Shown here: one piece after another, positions 7,883 through 18,357 of the stretch
Numbering within the stretch: the first letter of the stretch is position 1
How the letters are laid out: every line of letters begins with the position of its first letter
Source of the DNA: Rhodococcus sp040643435
GTDB taxonomy: Bacteria > Actinomycetota > Actinomycetes > Mycobacteriales > Mycobacteriaceae
Direction of reading: 5' to 3'
Length of the DNA stretch: 64,000 nt
Assembly (NCBI RefSeq): GCF_040643435.1
Contig: NZ_JBEYUH010000002.1
Span: 248,001-312,000, forward strand
The notes under the pieces: generated by a model
Told to the model about the DNA's origin: nothing
The model's database searches: none
Seen by the model: only the letters and a program-made list of their open reading frames with translations
Made by a program: the position numbers and the translations under genes

Positions 7883-10800
7883 CTACCGGGTGACGCCCGT
7901 GAGCGTGCTCGCGGCGACGACCTGCACCGTGTCCTGCCAGATCCGCGCAATCTCCGTGAGCGTGCCCGCGTCGACCACTTCTGCCGCGGCAGCGAACTCG
8001 CATTCCAGAACCGGGCCGTCCGCGGTGTCCTCGGTGATCGCGTCCACCTGCAGAACGTGGTCGAGCGGCATGTCCGGATCCACCGACCCACCGATCGCAG
8101 CGGCCTCCGGTGCGCCCGACCACGCGCTGCCGGACGTCTCACCGAGGGTCAGTCGCCCGAGATAGTTGAACACGACGGCCGGTGACCGGTATCCGGCGAA
8201 CCGCTCGGCGAAATCCGGATTCAGTCGCCGCAGCATTCCGAAGCCGATGCCGTTGTCGGGCCGTGCCCGAGATGCGCGGGCCACCGCGCGCAATGCTCCG
8301 TCCGCCGCGTCGGCGTCACGGGACGCTGCGGCGAGGTCTACGTCCGACAGGTCCACGGCCACCGGATACATCGACGTGAACCAGCCGACGGTGCGCGACA
8401 GGTCCGCTCCCGGAACCACCTGTTCCTCCCTGCCGTGCCCCTCGAGGTCGATTCGCACGAGGTCGCCTCCGCGGACCGAGGCCACAGCGACGGCGAGAGC
8501 CGACAGGAGGATGTCGTCCACCACGTCCGCGGCCAGCACGCGCTCGGTGACGTCGACGGGCAGACGTACTCGGGTCGAGCGGGTCGCGAATACCGTGTCG
8601 CGGCCCGGATCGAGCGGGCGCGAACCGAGCAGCGGTTCGTCGGCGTCGACGGCCCGCTGCCAGGCCGTCCACGACGCGGTGATCCGCTCCGTGCACGCGG
8701 CCTTCGCGAGCTCCGCCGCCCACACTCGGAAAGGTGTGCCGGCCGAGGACAACGTCACCGTCTCCCCCCGCCCGGCCTGCTCGACGGCGTCGGCGAGGTC
8801 GGGAACGAGGATGCGCCACGACACACCGTCCACCACGAGATGGTTCACGACGACCAGCACGCGTCCGGCCCGGTGCGGTCCGAAGTCGAACCACACGACC
8901 TGCACCATGCCCCCGTTCTCGGGATCGAGTGCCGCATAAGCGTTCTCGCGCTCGCGGTCGAACAGGACGTCCCAATCCTCCTCGGTGGCGTCCACGCGTC
9001 GCACCGCCCCGGAGAGGTCGGGCAGAAGGTCCGGAACGGTCCAGGACGGTCGCCCTTCGGCGTCGATCCGGAAGGTCGAGCGCAACATCGGATGGGCGGC
9101 CAGGAGCGCGTCGACCGCGGTTCGCAGAGTGGCGAGAGTGAGGCCGGCAGGCGCGACGAGCAGTCGTGCCTGCGAGAACCGGGACAGGCGCGTCCAGTGA
9201 TCGATCGTGTCCCACACGATCGGCGTCACGGTCACCTCGCCGGTCGCCTCGCCGACGGTTGCCGGAGCAGTCTCTCCCGCACCGCTGTCCACCGCGGCGG
9301 CGAGACCCTCGACGGTACGCAGTTCGATCACCTGGCGGGTGGTGATCCACAGTCCCGCGGCCCGAACCTTCGACACGAGCTGGATCGAGACGATCGAATC
9401 GCCACCCAGAGAGAAGAAGTCGTCGTCGACACCCACGCGGTCGAGTCCGAGGACGTCCGCGACGAGCCCGGCCAGTACCCGCTCGGTCTCGGTGCGCGGA
9501 GCACGCGCACCGACCAGCGACGAGAAGTCCGGTTCCGGCAGTGCCTTGCGGTCCACCTTGCCGTTGGCGGTCAGCGGGAAGGTGTCGAGCACGAGCACCA
9601 CCGCGGGCACCATGTACTCCGGCAGGCGGTCGGCCACCGCGGCACGGACGGCGACCGGATCGACGTCGGGGGTCACGTAACCGACCAGACGCGTCACACC
9701 CCGGGTGTCGGTGTGGGCGCTGACGACAGCGTCGCGCACCCCGCGGATCGCCGTCAGTGCGGCCTCCACCTCGCCGAGCTCGACTCGGAAACCTCGGATC
9801 TTGACCTGGTCGTCGCCCCGCCCGAGGAACTCGAGCACGGGCCGGCCGTCGCTGCCGAGCACCCGCCGGACGAGATCGCCGGTGCGGTACATGCGGCTGC
9901 CGCCGTCACCGAACGGATCGGGCAGGAACCGGACGGCCGTCAGGTCCGGCCGGCCGAGATAGCCGCGGGCGACACCCGCACCGGAGACGTACAGTTCGCC
10001 GACCACACCCATCGGGACGGCGCGGAGCATCGCGTCGAGGACGTGTGCGGCGGCGCCGTGTACCGCGCGGCCGAGGCACGGTGTGTCGGCATCGGAGACC
10101 GCACCGATGAGAGAGTCGACGGTGCATTCGGTGGGGCCGTACAGGTTGAAGGCGCGCCCGTCGGTCAGCTCCCGCAGGCGTCGCCACGACGCCGGATTGA
10201 CTGCCTCACCACCGAATCCGACCGAGGCGGGGCGATGTCCGTCCTCGTACAGTCCGGCTGCGAGCATGCGATCGAGGAACGACGGGGTGACTTCGAGGAA
10301 GTCGAGTTCGTTCTCGAGCGTGTACGCGACCATTCGTTCGGGATCACGCATGGTGTCCTCGTCGAAGATGTGCACGGTATGCCCGTCGAGCAACCACAGG
10401 GTCGGCTGCCACGACGCGTCGAAACCGAACGACCACGCGTGTCCGACACCCACCGAGTCGCGTCCGGCCGCCGCGACCGTCGGCACGTAGAGGTCGGCGC
10501 GGTGGCTGTCGAACAGGTTGAGCAGGTTGGCGTGTGTGACCGCAACACCCTTCGGCAGTCCCGTCGAGCCCGAGGTGTAGATGACGTACACACCGTTGTG
10601 GCTGCGGAGCGGCGCGCGTCGGTCGGCGTCCGTCAGCGGTGCCGCGGAGAACTCGCCGAGGCGCTGCTGCAGCGCCGGATCGTCGAGCACGACGATGCGG
10701 ACGCCACCGGCGACGGGGGCGATCCGATCGACCACCGCCGAGACCGTGACGATCACCTGGGGTCGGGAGTCGGCCACCATGTGCGCCAGGCGATCCTGCG

Positions 10801-13800
10801 GATACGACGGATCCATCGGAACGTACACGCCGCCCGACGAGATCGCGGCCGCGAGCGCGACCACCATGGTCTCGGACCGCGGCAACGTCAGTCCCACGAC
10901 CGTCTCGGGTCCGACCCCGGCTTCGACGAGAAGCCGGGCCAGACGCGCGGATCGCTCCCCCAGTTCCGCGAACGACAGCGTGGCTCCACCCGCCACCACC
11001 GCAGGGGCGTGCGGGGTACGGGCGATCTGCCGTGCCAGCAGGTCGGCGACCGTCGCTGTTCCGGCGGACGGTGCCGGCGCCGTGGCCGACCAATCGCCGC
11101 GCACACCGGCTCGTTCGGAGGCCGTGAGCAGGTCGAGGCGCGCGAGGGTGCCGGGGCTTTCCGCGGTGAGCTGCTCGAGGATGCGGACGAGCCGCTCGCC
11201 CAGGTCGTGGGCGTCGCGTTCGGTGAACAGATCGGTCCGGTATTCGAGACCGAGGTGCAGATCCTCTTCCAGTCCCGCGACCAGTACCAGCGGGAAGTTG
11301 GTGGCGTCGGAACCTCCGACCGACCCGACACGCACACCGCCGTCCCGTTGTGCCGCGTCGAGCGCGTCGCGGTCGACGGGATAGTTCTCGAACACGAGAA
11401 GGGTGTCGAACAGTTCCCCGACACCGACGGCGCGCTGGATGTCGGCCAGCCCCACGTACTGGTGGTCCATCGCGCGGTTCTGTGCACTGTGGGTCCGCGT
11501 GACGAGATCGGCCACCGACTCGGCCGCCTCGGTGCGGACCCGGACCGGAACGGTGTTGATGAACAGCCCGATCATCGATTCGATACCCGGAACGTCGGGG
11601 ACACGCCCGGAGACGATCGCACCGAAGACGACATCGGTTCTGCCGGTGATCGATCCGACGAGCACACCCCACGCGGTCTGCACGAGGCTGTTGACGGTGA
11701 CACCTCGCTCACGGCTCACCTCGACGAGCCGCCGCGACAATCCGTCCGGGACGACGACCGTCAGTTCGGCGGGGAACTGTGGCCGCAGCGCCGAACCTGC
11801 CGGCGCGATCAGCGTGGGTTCTTCCACCCCGTCGAGAACTTCGCGCCACACCTCCAGGCCGGCATCGACGTCCTGTTCGCCGAGCCACGAGAGATAGTCC
11901 GAGAAGGGTGCCACCGGAGCAAGCCCGTCGGTGGAGCCGCCGGCGGCGTAGATCTGCAGCAGTTCCTGCACGAGCAGCGGCGTGGACCAGCCGTCGGAGA
12001 CGAGATGGTGCATGGTGAACAACAGTCGCGCCCGGGACGGCCCCGCGTTCACGAGGGTGAACCGTACGAGCGGCGGGTTCGCGAGGTCGAATCTGCGGGT
12101 GCGGTCGGCGGCGAGGAGATCGGCGACCTGCGCGTCGAGTTCGTCCGGCTCGGAGCTTCCGAGCTCGGTCACGACCCATTCCGGTGCGGCGTGCCGGTGC
12201 ACCACGCCCACCGGTTCGCCGGTCGAGCCGACGCGATATCCGGTGCGCAGTACGGCGTGCCGGTCGACGAGTGCACGAACCGAGCGGTGCATCGTCTCGG
12301 CGTCGACTCGACCTTCGAGGGCCAGGTCGGTCTGCATCATGTAGACGTCGACGCCCTCGGCAGTGTGCGCGTCACCGCCTGTCGCCGACGGTTCGTCGAG
12401 TCCGGCCAGGAAGTACATACCGCGCTGCAGTGGTGTGAGCGGAAGGACATCCTCGATGCCTGTCGAACTTTCCCGGTGCAGCGCGAGCACCTCGTCGACG
12501 GACAGGCCGGGCGCTGTCAGCGCCGAAGGAGCGGGAGCGCCGACGACGCCGCTTTCCGCCGCCTCGGCGAGGGTGCGCAGCGCTGCGACCCAGTGTTCCC
12601 CGATCAGGCGGGCACGATCGGCGTCGAGAACGCCTCCGGCGTAGGTGAACACCGCCGAGAGCGCCGGTCCGTCCGGTCCGTCCTCGGTCATCGCGTTGAC
12701 GTCGAGGACATGATCCAACGGCATGGACGGATCGACGGAACCACCGAGCGCCGCCACCTCGGGCGCGGCCGACCACGCGGCGTCGGCGCTCTCACCGAGG
12801 GTCATGCGACCGAGATAGTTGAACATCACCTCCGGGGCGAGGTAGCCCGCGAACCGGTCGCGGTCCTCTCCGAGGAAACGCAGGACTCCGAACCCGATCC
12901 CGTTGTCGGGGATGCTCTTCAGCGACTCGGCAGCGTAGGCGACCGCCCGCACCGGATCGCGCCCCGCGAGAGCGTTCTCCCCGCCGAGTTCGACCGTCAC
13001 GGGATACAGCGAGGTGAACCAGCCGACGGTGCGCGACAGGTCCGCACCCGGCACGACCTGTTCCTCGCGACCGTGGCCCTCGAGGTGCACCCGCAGCGCC
13101 GAACCGCCGCAGACCTCGGTGACGGCCAGTGCGAGCGCCGCGAGCAGGGCGTCTCCGGTGCCGATACCGAAGGCCGACGGCACGGTCGTCAGCAGGCGTT
13201 CGGTGATCTCGACCGGCACCCCGAACTCCACGGATGCCGAGGTCGACACCGTGTCACGCTCCGGGTCCAGGGCGCGTGTCCCCAGCTCCGGCACGCCGAC
13301 GGCGGTGACCGCGGAATCCCAGGCGGGCAACGAGTCGACGATCCGCGGCGAGCCCGCGGCCTCGACGAGTGCTTGCGCCCAGTCCCGGAAGGACGTGCCT
13401 GTGGTCTCCAGGGCGGGTGTCCGTCCACTCGCCGCTGCCTCGACCGCGTCGGCGAGGTCGGGCACCAGAATTCGCCAGGACACCCCGTCGACGACGAGGT
13501 GATGGGCGACGACGACGAGCCGCCCGGCCTGCTGTGGTCCTCGATCGAGGAAGACCACGCGCAGCATGATCCCCGCCTCTACGTCGAGGGCGTCGACGGC
13601 CTCTGCCAGCGCGTCGGTGATGAGGTCCTTCCACCCGGCCTGTTCGCCGGAAACGTCGACATGCCGGACGAGTGCCGCCGCATCCGGGACGTCCTCGGGC
13701 ACGGTCCACGACGGCACCGAGTCGGTGACACTGAACCGCGAGCGCAGCATCGGATGGGTCTCGAGCAGTGCGTGCACACCCACTACGAGATCGCTCTCCC

Positions 13801-16800
13801 GCAGACCGACGGGAGCGACGAGCACCCGCGACTGGGTGAATCGGCGGAGTGATTCGAACGACCCGGATGAGAGCGACTCCTGGACGATCGGCGTGACGGG
13901 CACCGGTCCGGTCGCCGCAACCCGAGGTCGCGAGGTCTCCTCGGCGGGAGCTTCGGCCGCTGCTGCGAGGCCGGCTGCGGTGCGCATTTCGAACACCTGG
14001 CGGGCCGTCACGCGCACTCCTGCCGCGCGGAGCCGGGACACCAGCTGGATGGAGACGATCGAATCGCCTCCGAGAGTGAAGAAGTCGTCGTGCACACCGA
14101 CGCGGTCGAGGCCGAGGACGTCGGCGATAGTGGCGCACAGCGTCCGTTCGATCTCGGTACGCGGTTCCCCCGCTCCCGTCTGCGCCGAGAAATCCGGTTC
14201 GGGCAACGCTTTCCGGTCGACCTTGCCGTTGGCCGTGAGCGGGAAGGCGGGTAGCACGACGATGGTCGCCGGCACCATGTAGTCGGGCAGGTGCGCGGCG
14301 AGTGCGGTCCGCACGGCGGTCGTGTCGGGTTCACCGTGCGCCACGATGTATCCGACGAGGCGGGTCGTTCCCCGCTCGTCGGCGTGTGCGATCACCACGG
14401 CGTCCCGGACGTCCGGGTGCGTGGTCAGTGCGGTTTCGATCTCGCCGAGTTCCACGCGGAATCCACGGATCTTGACCTGGTCGTCGTCGCGGCCGACATA
14501 TTCGAGCGCTCCCGCGGGCGTCCAGCGCACCATGTCTCCGGTGCGATACATGCGCGTACCGGGATCCCCGTAGGGGTCGGCGACGAACCTGCCCGCCGTC
14601 AGATCCGGTCGACCGAGATAGCCTCGGGTGACTCCCTTTCCCGAGATGTACAGCTCCCCTGCGACGCCGGCCGGAACGGGACGCAGCCAGTGGTCCAGGA
14701 CGCGCACGCTCGTGCCGGGCGTGGGGCCGCCGATCGTCACCGTGTCTCCGCCGATGAACGCGGAGGTCGCGTCGACGGTGCATTCGGTGGGCCCGTAGCA
14801 ATTGGTCGCCACGACATCGCTCGTAGCCAGCCGTTGCCAGAGCGCAGGGCTCACGGCCTCGCCGCCCACCGTGACGGTCGCGGGGACGTGCTCCCCGGGT
14901 TCGAGGAGTCCGGCGTCGAGCAGTCCGTTCATCAGGACGGGCACGGTGTCGACGTAGTCGATGCCGTGGGTCCGCACGTAGTCGACGATGTGCTCGACGT
15001 CGGCGCGGTATTCGTCGGCGAGCACATGCAGCACGTGCCCCTCGAAGAGCCAGGTGAGGGCGGCGACTGCGGAGTCGAAGGCGAACGGATAGGTCAGCAG
15101 GACGTGCCACTGCCCGTCCCGCGGCGAGCGTCCCCCGCACTGCATCGGGCCGACACGTTGCGCGGCATGCAGGTCGGCGAGATTGGCGTGGGTGACGGCC
15201 ACGCCCTTCGGCAATCCCGTCGAACCGGAGGTGTAGACGACGTAGGCCAGATGGCCGGGGCGCAGCGGAGCGCACCGGTCCGCGTCCGTGAGCGGAGCCG
15301 CCGGCAACGCGGCGAGCGTGGATTCGACGGCTCGATCGTCGAGGGTCAGCACCTCGACCCCGTCGAGCACGCCGGCAAGGGTCTCGCGCACAGCCTCGGT
15401 GGTGATCACCAGGCGCGGCGCGGCATCGGTGATCATGTGCCGGATCCGGTCCGCGGGATAGGACGGATCGAGCGGCAGGTAGGCGCCTCCGGCGGTGAGC
15501 ACGGCGAGGATGGCCTCGACCATCGCGCCGGTGCGCGGCAATGCGAGACCGACACGGTCGTCGGGTCGTACACCGCGGTCGACGAGCAGCCTCGCGAGGC
15601 GCGCCGAGGACGCGCCGACTTCACCGAAGGACGATCGTTGCTCTCCACACACCACCGCGGTGCGCTCGGTGTCGGCGGCGAACCGCTGTGCGAGCAGGTC
15701 TGCGACCGTGCCGGTGGACGGTGCGGCAGGGGTGGTCGCCCAGGATCCCAGTACACGCGCACGCTCGGCGGGCGGCAGCACGTCGAGATCTGCGACGCGC
15801 GCGTCGGGCCGGGCACACAGTGCCTCGAGGATCGCCACCAGGCGGGCACCCAACCCTGCGGCCTCGTCCGCACCGATCAGCGAGGGACGGTGGTCGAGCT
15901 TGACGACGAGCCTGTCCGACATTCCGGCCGTGAGGACCAGCGGATAGTTGGTGGCGTCCCGCCCGTCGACGCCGGTGATCGTCACACCTCCGGCGCGCTG
16001 TGCCCGCTCGAGGGCGTCGCGGTCGACCGGATAACTCTCGAACACGGTGAGAGTGTCGAACAGTTCGCCGATCCCGACTGCGCGTTGCACCTCGGACAGG
16101 CCGAGATACTGATGATCGACGGTGCGCGACTGCTCGAGCTGCACACCGCGCAGCAGATCGGCGACGGTGGCCGCCGGATCGAGCCGCACCCGCACGGGGA
16201 CGGTGTTGATGAACAACCCCACCATCGACTCCACGCCGACCAGTTCCGGCGGGCGGCCGGAGACCGTCGCGCCGAAGACGATGTCGTCGCGGCCGAGCAG
16301 ACCGGACAGAAGCATCGCCCAGGCCGTCTGCAGCACCGTGTTGAGCGTGACCCCGGAGGCACGGGTGAGATCCGACAGCTTCGCGGCGAGGTCCTCCGGC
16401 ACCTGCACGTCGAGCGAGTCGCACTGCTCTGCCGAGCGGGTGGATCCCGGCGGGGTCACGAGGGACGGCTCGCTCACACCGTCGAGCGCCTCACGCCACA
16501 GCGACCGGGCCGCGTCGTGATCCTGCTGCCCGAGCCACGCGAGGTAGTCGCGGTAGGGACGTACGGACGGCAGGGCCGACGCCGAGCCGCCGGCGGCGTA
16601 GATCTCGAGGAGTTCGCGTACGAGAATCGGGGACGACCAACCGTCGACGACGATGTGGTGCGCCGTGAGCAGGAGGCGTACCTCGTCGGGGCCGAAACGT
16701 ACGAAGGTCCATCGTACGAGCGGCGGTTGCGTGAGGTCGAACCACTGGTGCAGGTCGTCCTCGACGATCGTTTCGAGCCGGCGTTCCGCATCCGCATGGT

Positions 16801-17125
16801 CGAGACCCGAGAGATCCTCGGTGCGCCAAGGGCAATCCACACCCGCCACGACGAGTCCTGCGGTGCGCCCGTCCTTGCGGGGCCGGAAGCATGTGCGCAG
16901 CGCGGAATGACGATCGAGCAATGCCTGGGCCGATGCCCGCAGCCGCGCTTCGTCGACCGTGCCCGACAGCCGGATCACCGATTGCACCGTGTAGGTGTCG
17001 GGCTCGGACGCCGCGGAATCTTCCGCATCCGAGTTCTCCGGGGCCGCAACCGTACTCAAGTAGAGCAACCCCTGCTGCAGCGGTGAGAGCGGGACGATGT
17101 CTTCGAGCGCGGTGGAGCGGGTCAT
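7883..17125 (-). CDS. Bimodular NRPS, C-A-PCP-E-C-A-PCP-E
   Basis: A 3080-residue siderophore synthetase. Domains by residue: C 8-440 (HHIVVDG 156-162), A 470-980 (A3 YTSGSTGLPKG at 631), PCP with Ser 1022, E 1075-1515 (HHLVVDG 1208-1214), C 1557-1990 (HHLVSDG 1706-1712), A 2020-2535, PCP with Ser 2577, E 2630-3070. Both PCPs have LGGDS, as expected before E domains, and both C domains follow an E domain, so they should be D-accepting. Hand-read specificity codes are DSADTGCVDK for the first A domain and DAQEGGLVDK for the second. The last E domain has NHLVVDG instead of HHLVVDG (Asn 2761), keeping the second, catalytic His. No thioesterase or reductase follows. The ATG at 17125 is preferred over an upstream in-frame start that would cross the terminator. 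Confidence 0.95.
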   Translation of the reverse strand: MTRSTALEDIVPLSPLQQGLLYLSTVAAPENSDAEDSAASEPDTYTVQSVIRLSGTVDEARLRASAQALLDRHSALRTCFRPRKDGRTAGLVVAGVDCPWRTEDLSGLDHADAERRLETIVEDDLHQWFDLTQPPLVRWTFVRFGPDEVRLLLTAHHIVVDGWSSPILVRELLEIYAAGGSASALPSVRPYRDYLAWLGQQDHDAARSLWREALDGVSEPSLVTPPGSTRSAEQCDSLDVQVPEDLAAKLSDLTRASGVTLNTVLQTAWAMLLSGLLGRDDIVFGATVSGRPPELVGVESMVGLFINTVPVRVRLDPAATVADLLRGVQLEQSRTVDHQYLGLSEVQRAVGIGELFDTLTVFESYPVDRDALERAQRAGGVTITGVDGRDATNYPLVLTAGMSDRLVVKLDHRPSLIGADEAAGLGARLVAILEALCARPDARVADLDVLPPAERARVLGSWATTPAAPSTGTVADLLAQRFAADTERTAVVCGEQRSSFGEVGASSARLARLLVDRGVRPDDRVGLALPRTGAMVEAILAVLTAGGAYLPLDPSYPADRIRHMITDAAPRLVITTEAVRETLAGVLDGVEVLTLDDRAVESTLAALPAAPLTDADRCAPLRPGHLAYVVYTSGSTGLPKGVAVTHANLADLHAAQRVGPMQCGGRSPRDGQWHVLLTYPFAFDSAVAALTWLFEGHVLHVLADEYRADVEHIVDYVRTHGIDYVDTVPVLMNGLLDAGLLEPGEHVPATVTVGGEAVSPALWQRLATSDVVATNCYGPTECTVDATSAFIGGDTVTIGGPTPGTSVRVLDHWLRPVPAGVAGELYISGKGVTRGYLGRPDLTAGRFVADPYGDPGTRMYRTGDMVRWTPAGALEYVGRDDDQVKIRGFRVELGEIETALTTHPDVRDAVVIAHADERGTTRLVGYIVAHGEPDTTAVRTALAAHLPDYMVPATIVVLPAFPLTANGKVDRKALPEPDFSAQTGAGEPRTEIERTLCATIADVLGLDRVGVHDDFFTLGGDSIVSIQLVSRLRAAGVRVTARQVFEMRTAAGLAAAAEAPAEETSRPRVAATGPVPVTPIVQESLSSGSFESLRRFTQSRVLVAPVGLRESDLVVGVHALLETHPMLRSRFSVTDSVPSWTVPEDVPDAAALVRHVDVSGEQAGWKDLITDALAEAVDALDVEAGIMLRVVFLDRGPQQAGRLVVVAHHLVVDGVSWRILVPDLADAVEAAASGRTPALETTGTSFRDWAQALVEAAGSPRIVDSLPAWDSAVTAVGVPELGTRALDPERDTVSTSASVEFGVPVEITERLLTTVPSAFGIGTGDALLAALALAVTEVCGGSALRVHLEGHGREEQVVPGADLSRTVGWFTSLYPVTVELGGENALAGRDPVRAVAYAAESLKSIPDNGIGFGVLRFLGEDRDRFAGYLAPEVMFNYLGRMTLGESADAAWSAAPEVAALGGSVDPSMPLDHVLDVNAMTEDGPDGPALSAVFTYAGGVLDADRARLIGEHWVAALRTLAEAAESGVVGAPAPSALTAPGLSVDEVLALHRESSTGIEDVLPLTPLQRGMYFLAGLDEPSATGGDAHTAEGVDVYMMQTDLALEGRVDAETMHRSVRALVDRHAVLRTGYRVGSTGEPVGVVHRHAAPEWVVTELGSSEPDELDAQVADLLAADRTRRFDLANPPLVRFTLVNAGPSRARLLFTMHHLVSDGWSTPLLVQELLQIYAAGGSTDGLAPVAPFSDYLSWLGEQDVDAGLEVWREVLDGVEEPTLIAPAGSALRPQFPAELTVVVPDGLSRRLVEVSRERGVTVNSLVQTAWGVLVGSITGRTDVVFGAIVSGRVPDVPGIESMIGLFINTVPVRVRTEAAESVADLVTRTHSAQNRAMDHQYVGLADIQRAVGVGELFDTLLVFENYPVDRDALDAAQRDGGVRVGSVGGSDATNFPLVLVAGLEEDLHLGLEYRTDLFTERDAHDLGERLVRILEQLTAESPGTLARLDLLTASERAGVRGDWSATAPAPSAGTATVADLLARQIARTPHAPAVVAGGATLSFAELGERSARLARLLVEAGVGPETVVGLTLPRSETMVVALAAAISSGGVYVPMDPSYPQDRLAHMVADSRPQVIVTVSAVVDRIAPVAGGVRIVVLDDPALQQRLGEFSAAPLTDADRRAPLRSHNGVYVIYTSGSTGLPKGVAVTHANLLNLFDSHRADLYVPTVAAAGRDSVGVGHAWSFGFDASWQPTLWLLDGHTVHIFDEDTMRDPERMVAYTLENELDFLEVTPSFLDRMLAAGLYEDGHRPASVGFGGEAVNPASWRRLRELTDGRAFNLYGPTECTVDSLIGAVSDADTPCLGRAVHGAAAHVLDAMLRAVPMGVVGELYVSGAGVARGYLGRPDLTAVRFLPDPFGDGGSRMYRTGDLVRRVLGSDGRPVLEFLGRGDDQVKIRGFRVELGEVEAALTAIRGVRDAVVSAHTDTRGVTRLVGYVTPDVDPVAVRAAVADRLPEYMVPAVVLVLDTFPLTANGKVDRKALPEPDFSSLVGARAPRTETERVLAGLVADVLGLDRVGVDDDFFSLGGDSIVSIQLVSKVRAAGLWITTRQVIELRTVEGLAAAVDSGAGETAPATVGEATGEVTVTPIVWDTIDHWTRLSRFSQARLLVAPAGLTLATLRTAVDALLAAHPMLRSTFRIDAEGRPSWTVPDLLPDLSGAVRRVDATEEDWDVLFDRERENAYAALDPENGGMVQVVWFDFGPHRAGRVLVVVNHLVVDGVSWRILVPDLADAVEQAGRGETVTLSSAGTPFRVWAAELAKAACTERITASWTAWQRAVDADEPLLGSRPLDPGRDTVFATRSTRVRLPVDVTERVLAADVVDDILLSALAVAVASVRGGDLVRIDLEGHGREEQVVPGADLSRTVGWFTSMYPVAVDLSDVDLAAASRDADAADGALRAVARASRARPDNGIGFGMLRRLNPDFAERFAGYRSPAVVFNYLGRLTLGETSGSAWSGAPEAAAIGGSVDPDMPLDHVLQVDAITEDTADGPVLECEFAAAAEVVDAGTLTEIARIWQDTVQVVAASTLTGVTR

Positions 17126-17168
17126 CTGCGACTTTCGTGGTAGGCGGTCGATGCGGATACGAACGTGA

Positions 17169-17203
17169 GAACGGCCCCCGCGTCGGGACGTCGGGGGCCG
17201 TTC
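17169..17203 (-). terminator. Terminator of the binding-protein gene
   Basis: Arms 17169-17180 and 17192-17203 are exact 12-bp reverse complements (GAACGGCCCCCG) with an 11-nt loop, located 34 bp after the binding-protein stop on the minus strand. It separates that gene from the second NRPS, so the NRPS needs read-through or its own promoter between about 17126 and 17168. Confidence 0.8.
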
Positions 17204-17236
17204 GGTGGGCACCGCGGGGCGGTCCCGCGCCCGCTG

Positions 17237-18262
17237 TTACTCGGGATTCTGGTTGGCAGGAAGCTTCTCGAGCTCGGCGTCGATGGAATCGAGTGCGAGC
17301 AGAGCGGTTTCGTAGGTCGCCGCACTGGAATGCTTGACGGCGACGAGGTTGCCGGCCTTGACCGCGGGCAGTTCCTGCCACAGCGGCGAGGCGAACAGTT
17401 CCTCGAGTTCGGGCGTGAGGGATCCGTCGGCTTCGACGCCGTAGACGATCACGTCGGCATCGCCGAGGTTCTCGGGCAGCTGCTCGACCGACAGGTACTC
17501 CGCGTGCACGTCGGCGGGATCGGCAGGCTCACCGGGGAAATCGAACCCGAGATCGTCGAACAGGTTGGTGGTGTACGAGGATGCGTACTCGCGGGAGAAC
17601 TCACCGGGTTCGGTGCCACACACGCTGCACACGCCTGCGAACTTCAGGTCTCCGAGCTTGTCGGCGTACTTGTCGGCGATCTCGGCGGCGCGAGCCTCGT
17701 ATTCGTCCTTGAACTCTCCGTAGGAGTCGCTGACGTTCGCAGCCTCGGCGTACTGCTCGCCGAGTTCGCGCCACTCACCCGGAACCGTCAGTCCGAGGAA
17801 GACCACCGGAGCGAGAGCTTCGAGCTTGGCCGTGTCCACCTGTTCCTTCACGCGGGCCGGAACACCCATGATGATCAGGTCGGGGTCGGCAGCGGTGACG
17901 GCCTCGTAGTTGATTTCCGAGACGGCGCCGTCAGGAGCGACCTTGGGCAGCGCCTCGTATGCAGCGAGGGTCTCCTCGTCCATGTTGTCGAGCTCGCGGC
18001 TCCACTCGCACACTGCGGCGAGGTTCGCACCTGCCTGGATGAGCGGGAGGGTCGCATAGCCGCATGCCACGATCCGCTGCGGGTCGGCCGGGATCTCGAT
18101 GCTGCCGTTCTGCGCTTCGAAAGTGCGGGTCGCAGCGGCTTCGGTGCCGCTTTCGGTCCCGCTGTCACTGTCGCTCGAGCATCCCACCAGTCCGACGGCC
18201 AGCAATGCCGCCGCGCCGAGCGCCGCTACGCTCCGCACACCCTTCCGTTCCAGAACGCGCAT
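17237..18262 (-). CDS. Iron-siderophore ABC transporter substrate-binding lipoprotein
   Basis: A 341-residue lipoprotein of the FepB/FecB/BtuF class III binding-protein fold. The signal peptide ends in a lipobox (LVGC) near residue 28, followed by a Ser/Asp/Gly-rich linker. The start of the mature domain (QNGSIEIPADPQRIVACG) and the long middle helix are typical of this class. It should hold the ferric siderophore outside the cell membrane. No FecCD-type permease or ATPase is in the window, so the importer partners are encoded elsewhere. ATG at 18262 is chosen because the signal peptide begins there; the upstream frame would include the iron box. The gene lies between the two NRPS genes and is controlled by an iron box about 48 bp upstream. 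Confidence 0.92.
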   Translation of the reverse strand: MRVLERKGVRSVAALGAAALLAVGLVGCSSDSDSGTESGTEAAATRTFEAQNGSIEIPADPQRIVACGYATLPLIQAGANLAAVCEWSRELDNMDEETLAAYEALPKVAPDGAVSEINYEAVTAADPDLIIMGVPARVKEQVDTAKLEALAPVVFLGLTVPGEWRELGEQYAEAANVSDSYGEFKDEYEARAAEIADKYADKLGDLKFAGVCSVCGTEPGEFSREYASSYTTNLFDDLGFDFPGEPADPADVHAEYLSVEQLPENLGDADVIVYGVEADGSLTPELEELFASPLWQELPAVKAGNLVAVKHSSAATYETALLALDSIDAELEKLPANQNPE

Positions 18263-18310
18263 CCTCAGTTCTCCCAGGCTCTCTCGCCGAGGCGCGTTGC
18301 CTCGGTCACG

Positions 18311-18329
18311 ATTGGTTAGGCTAACCGAA
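18311..18329. promoter_or_regulatory. IdeR/DmdR-type iron box upstream of the binding-protein gene
   Basis: The 19-bp site matches the actinobacterial iron-box consensus TTAGGTTAGGCTAACCTAA at 16 of 19 positions, with an intact GGTTAGGCTAACC core. It lies between the stop of the upstream NRPS and the start of the binding-protein gene, so the latter has its own iron-repressed promoter. Confidence 0.88.
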
Positions 18330-18357
18330 ATGACCTTTCCGGCCAAGTGCTACGTCC

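Noticed and set aside
8435..13852. Very long open frame (1805 codons) on the plus strand opposite the second NRPS gene
   Set aside because: It is the mirror of the G/C third-position bias of the NRPS gene. The translation has no recognisable domain, while the minus strand shows complete NRPS motifs.
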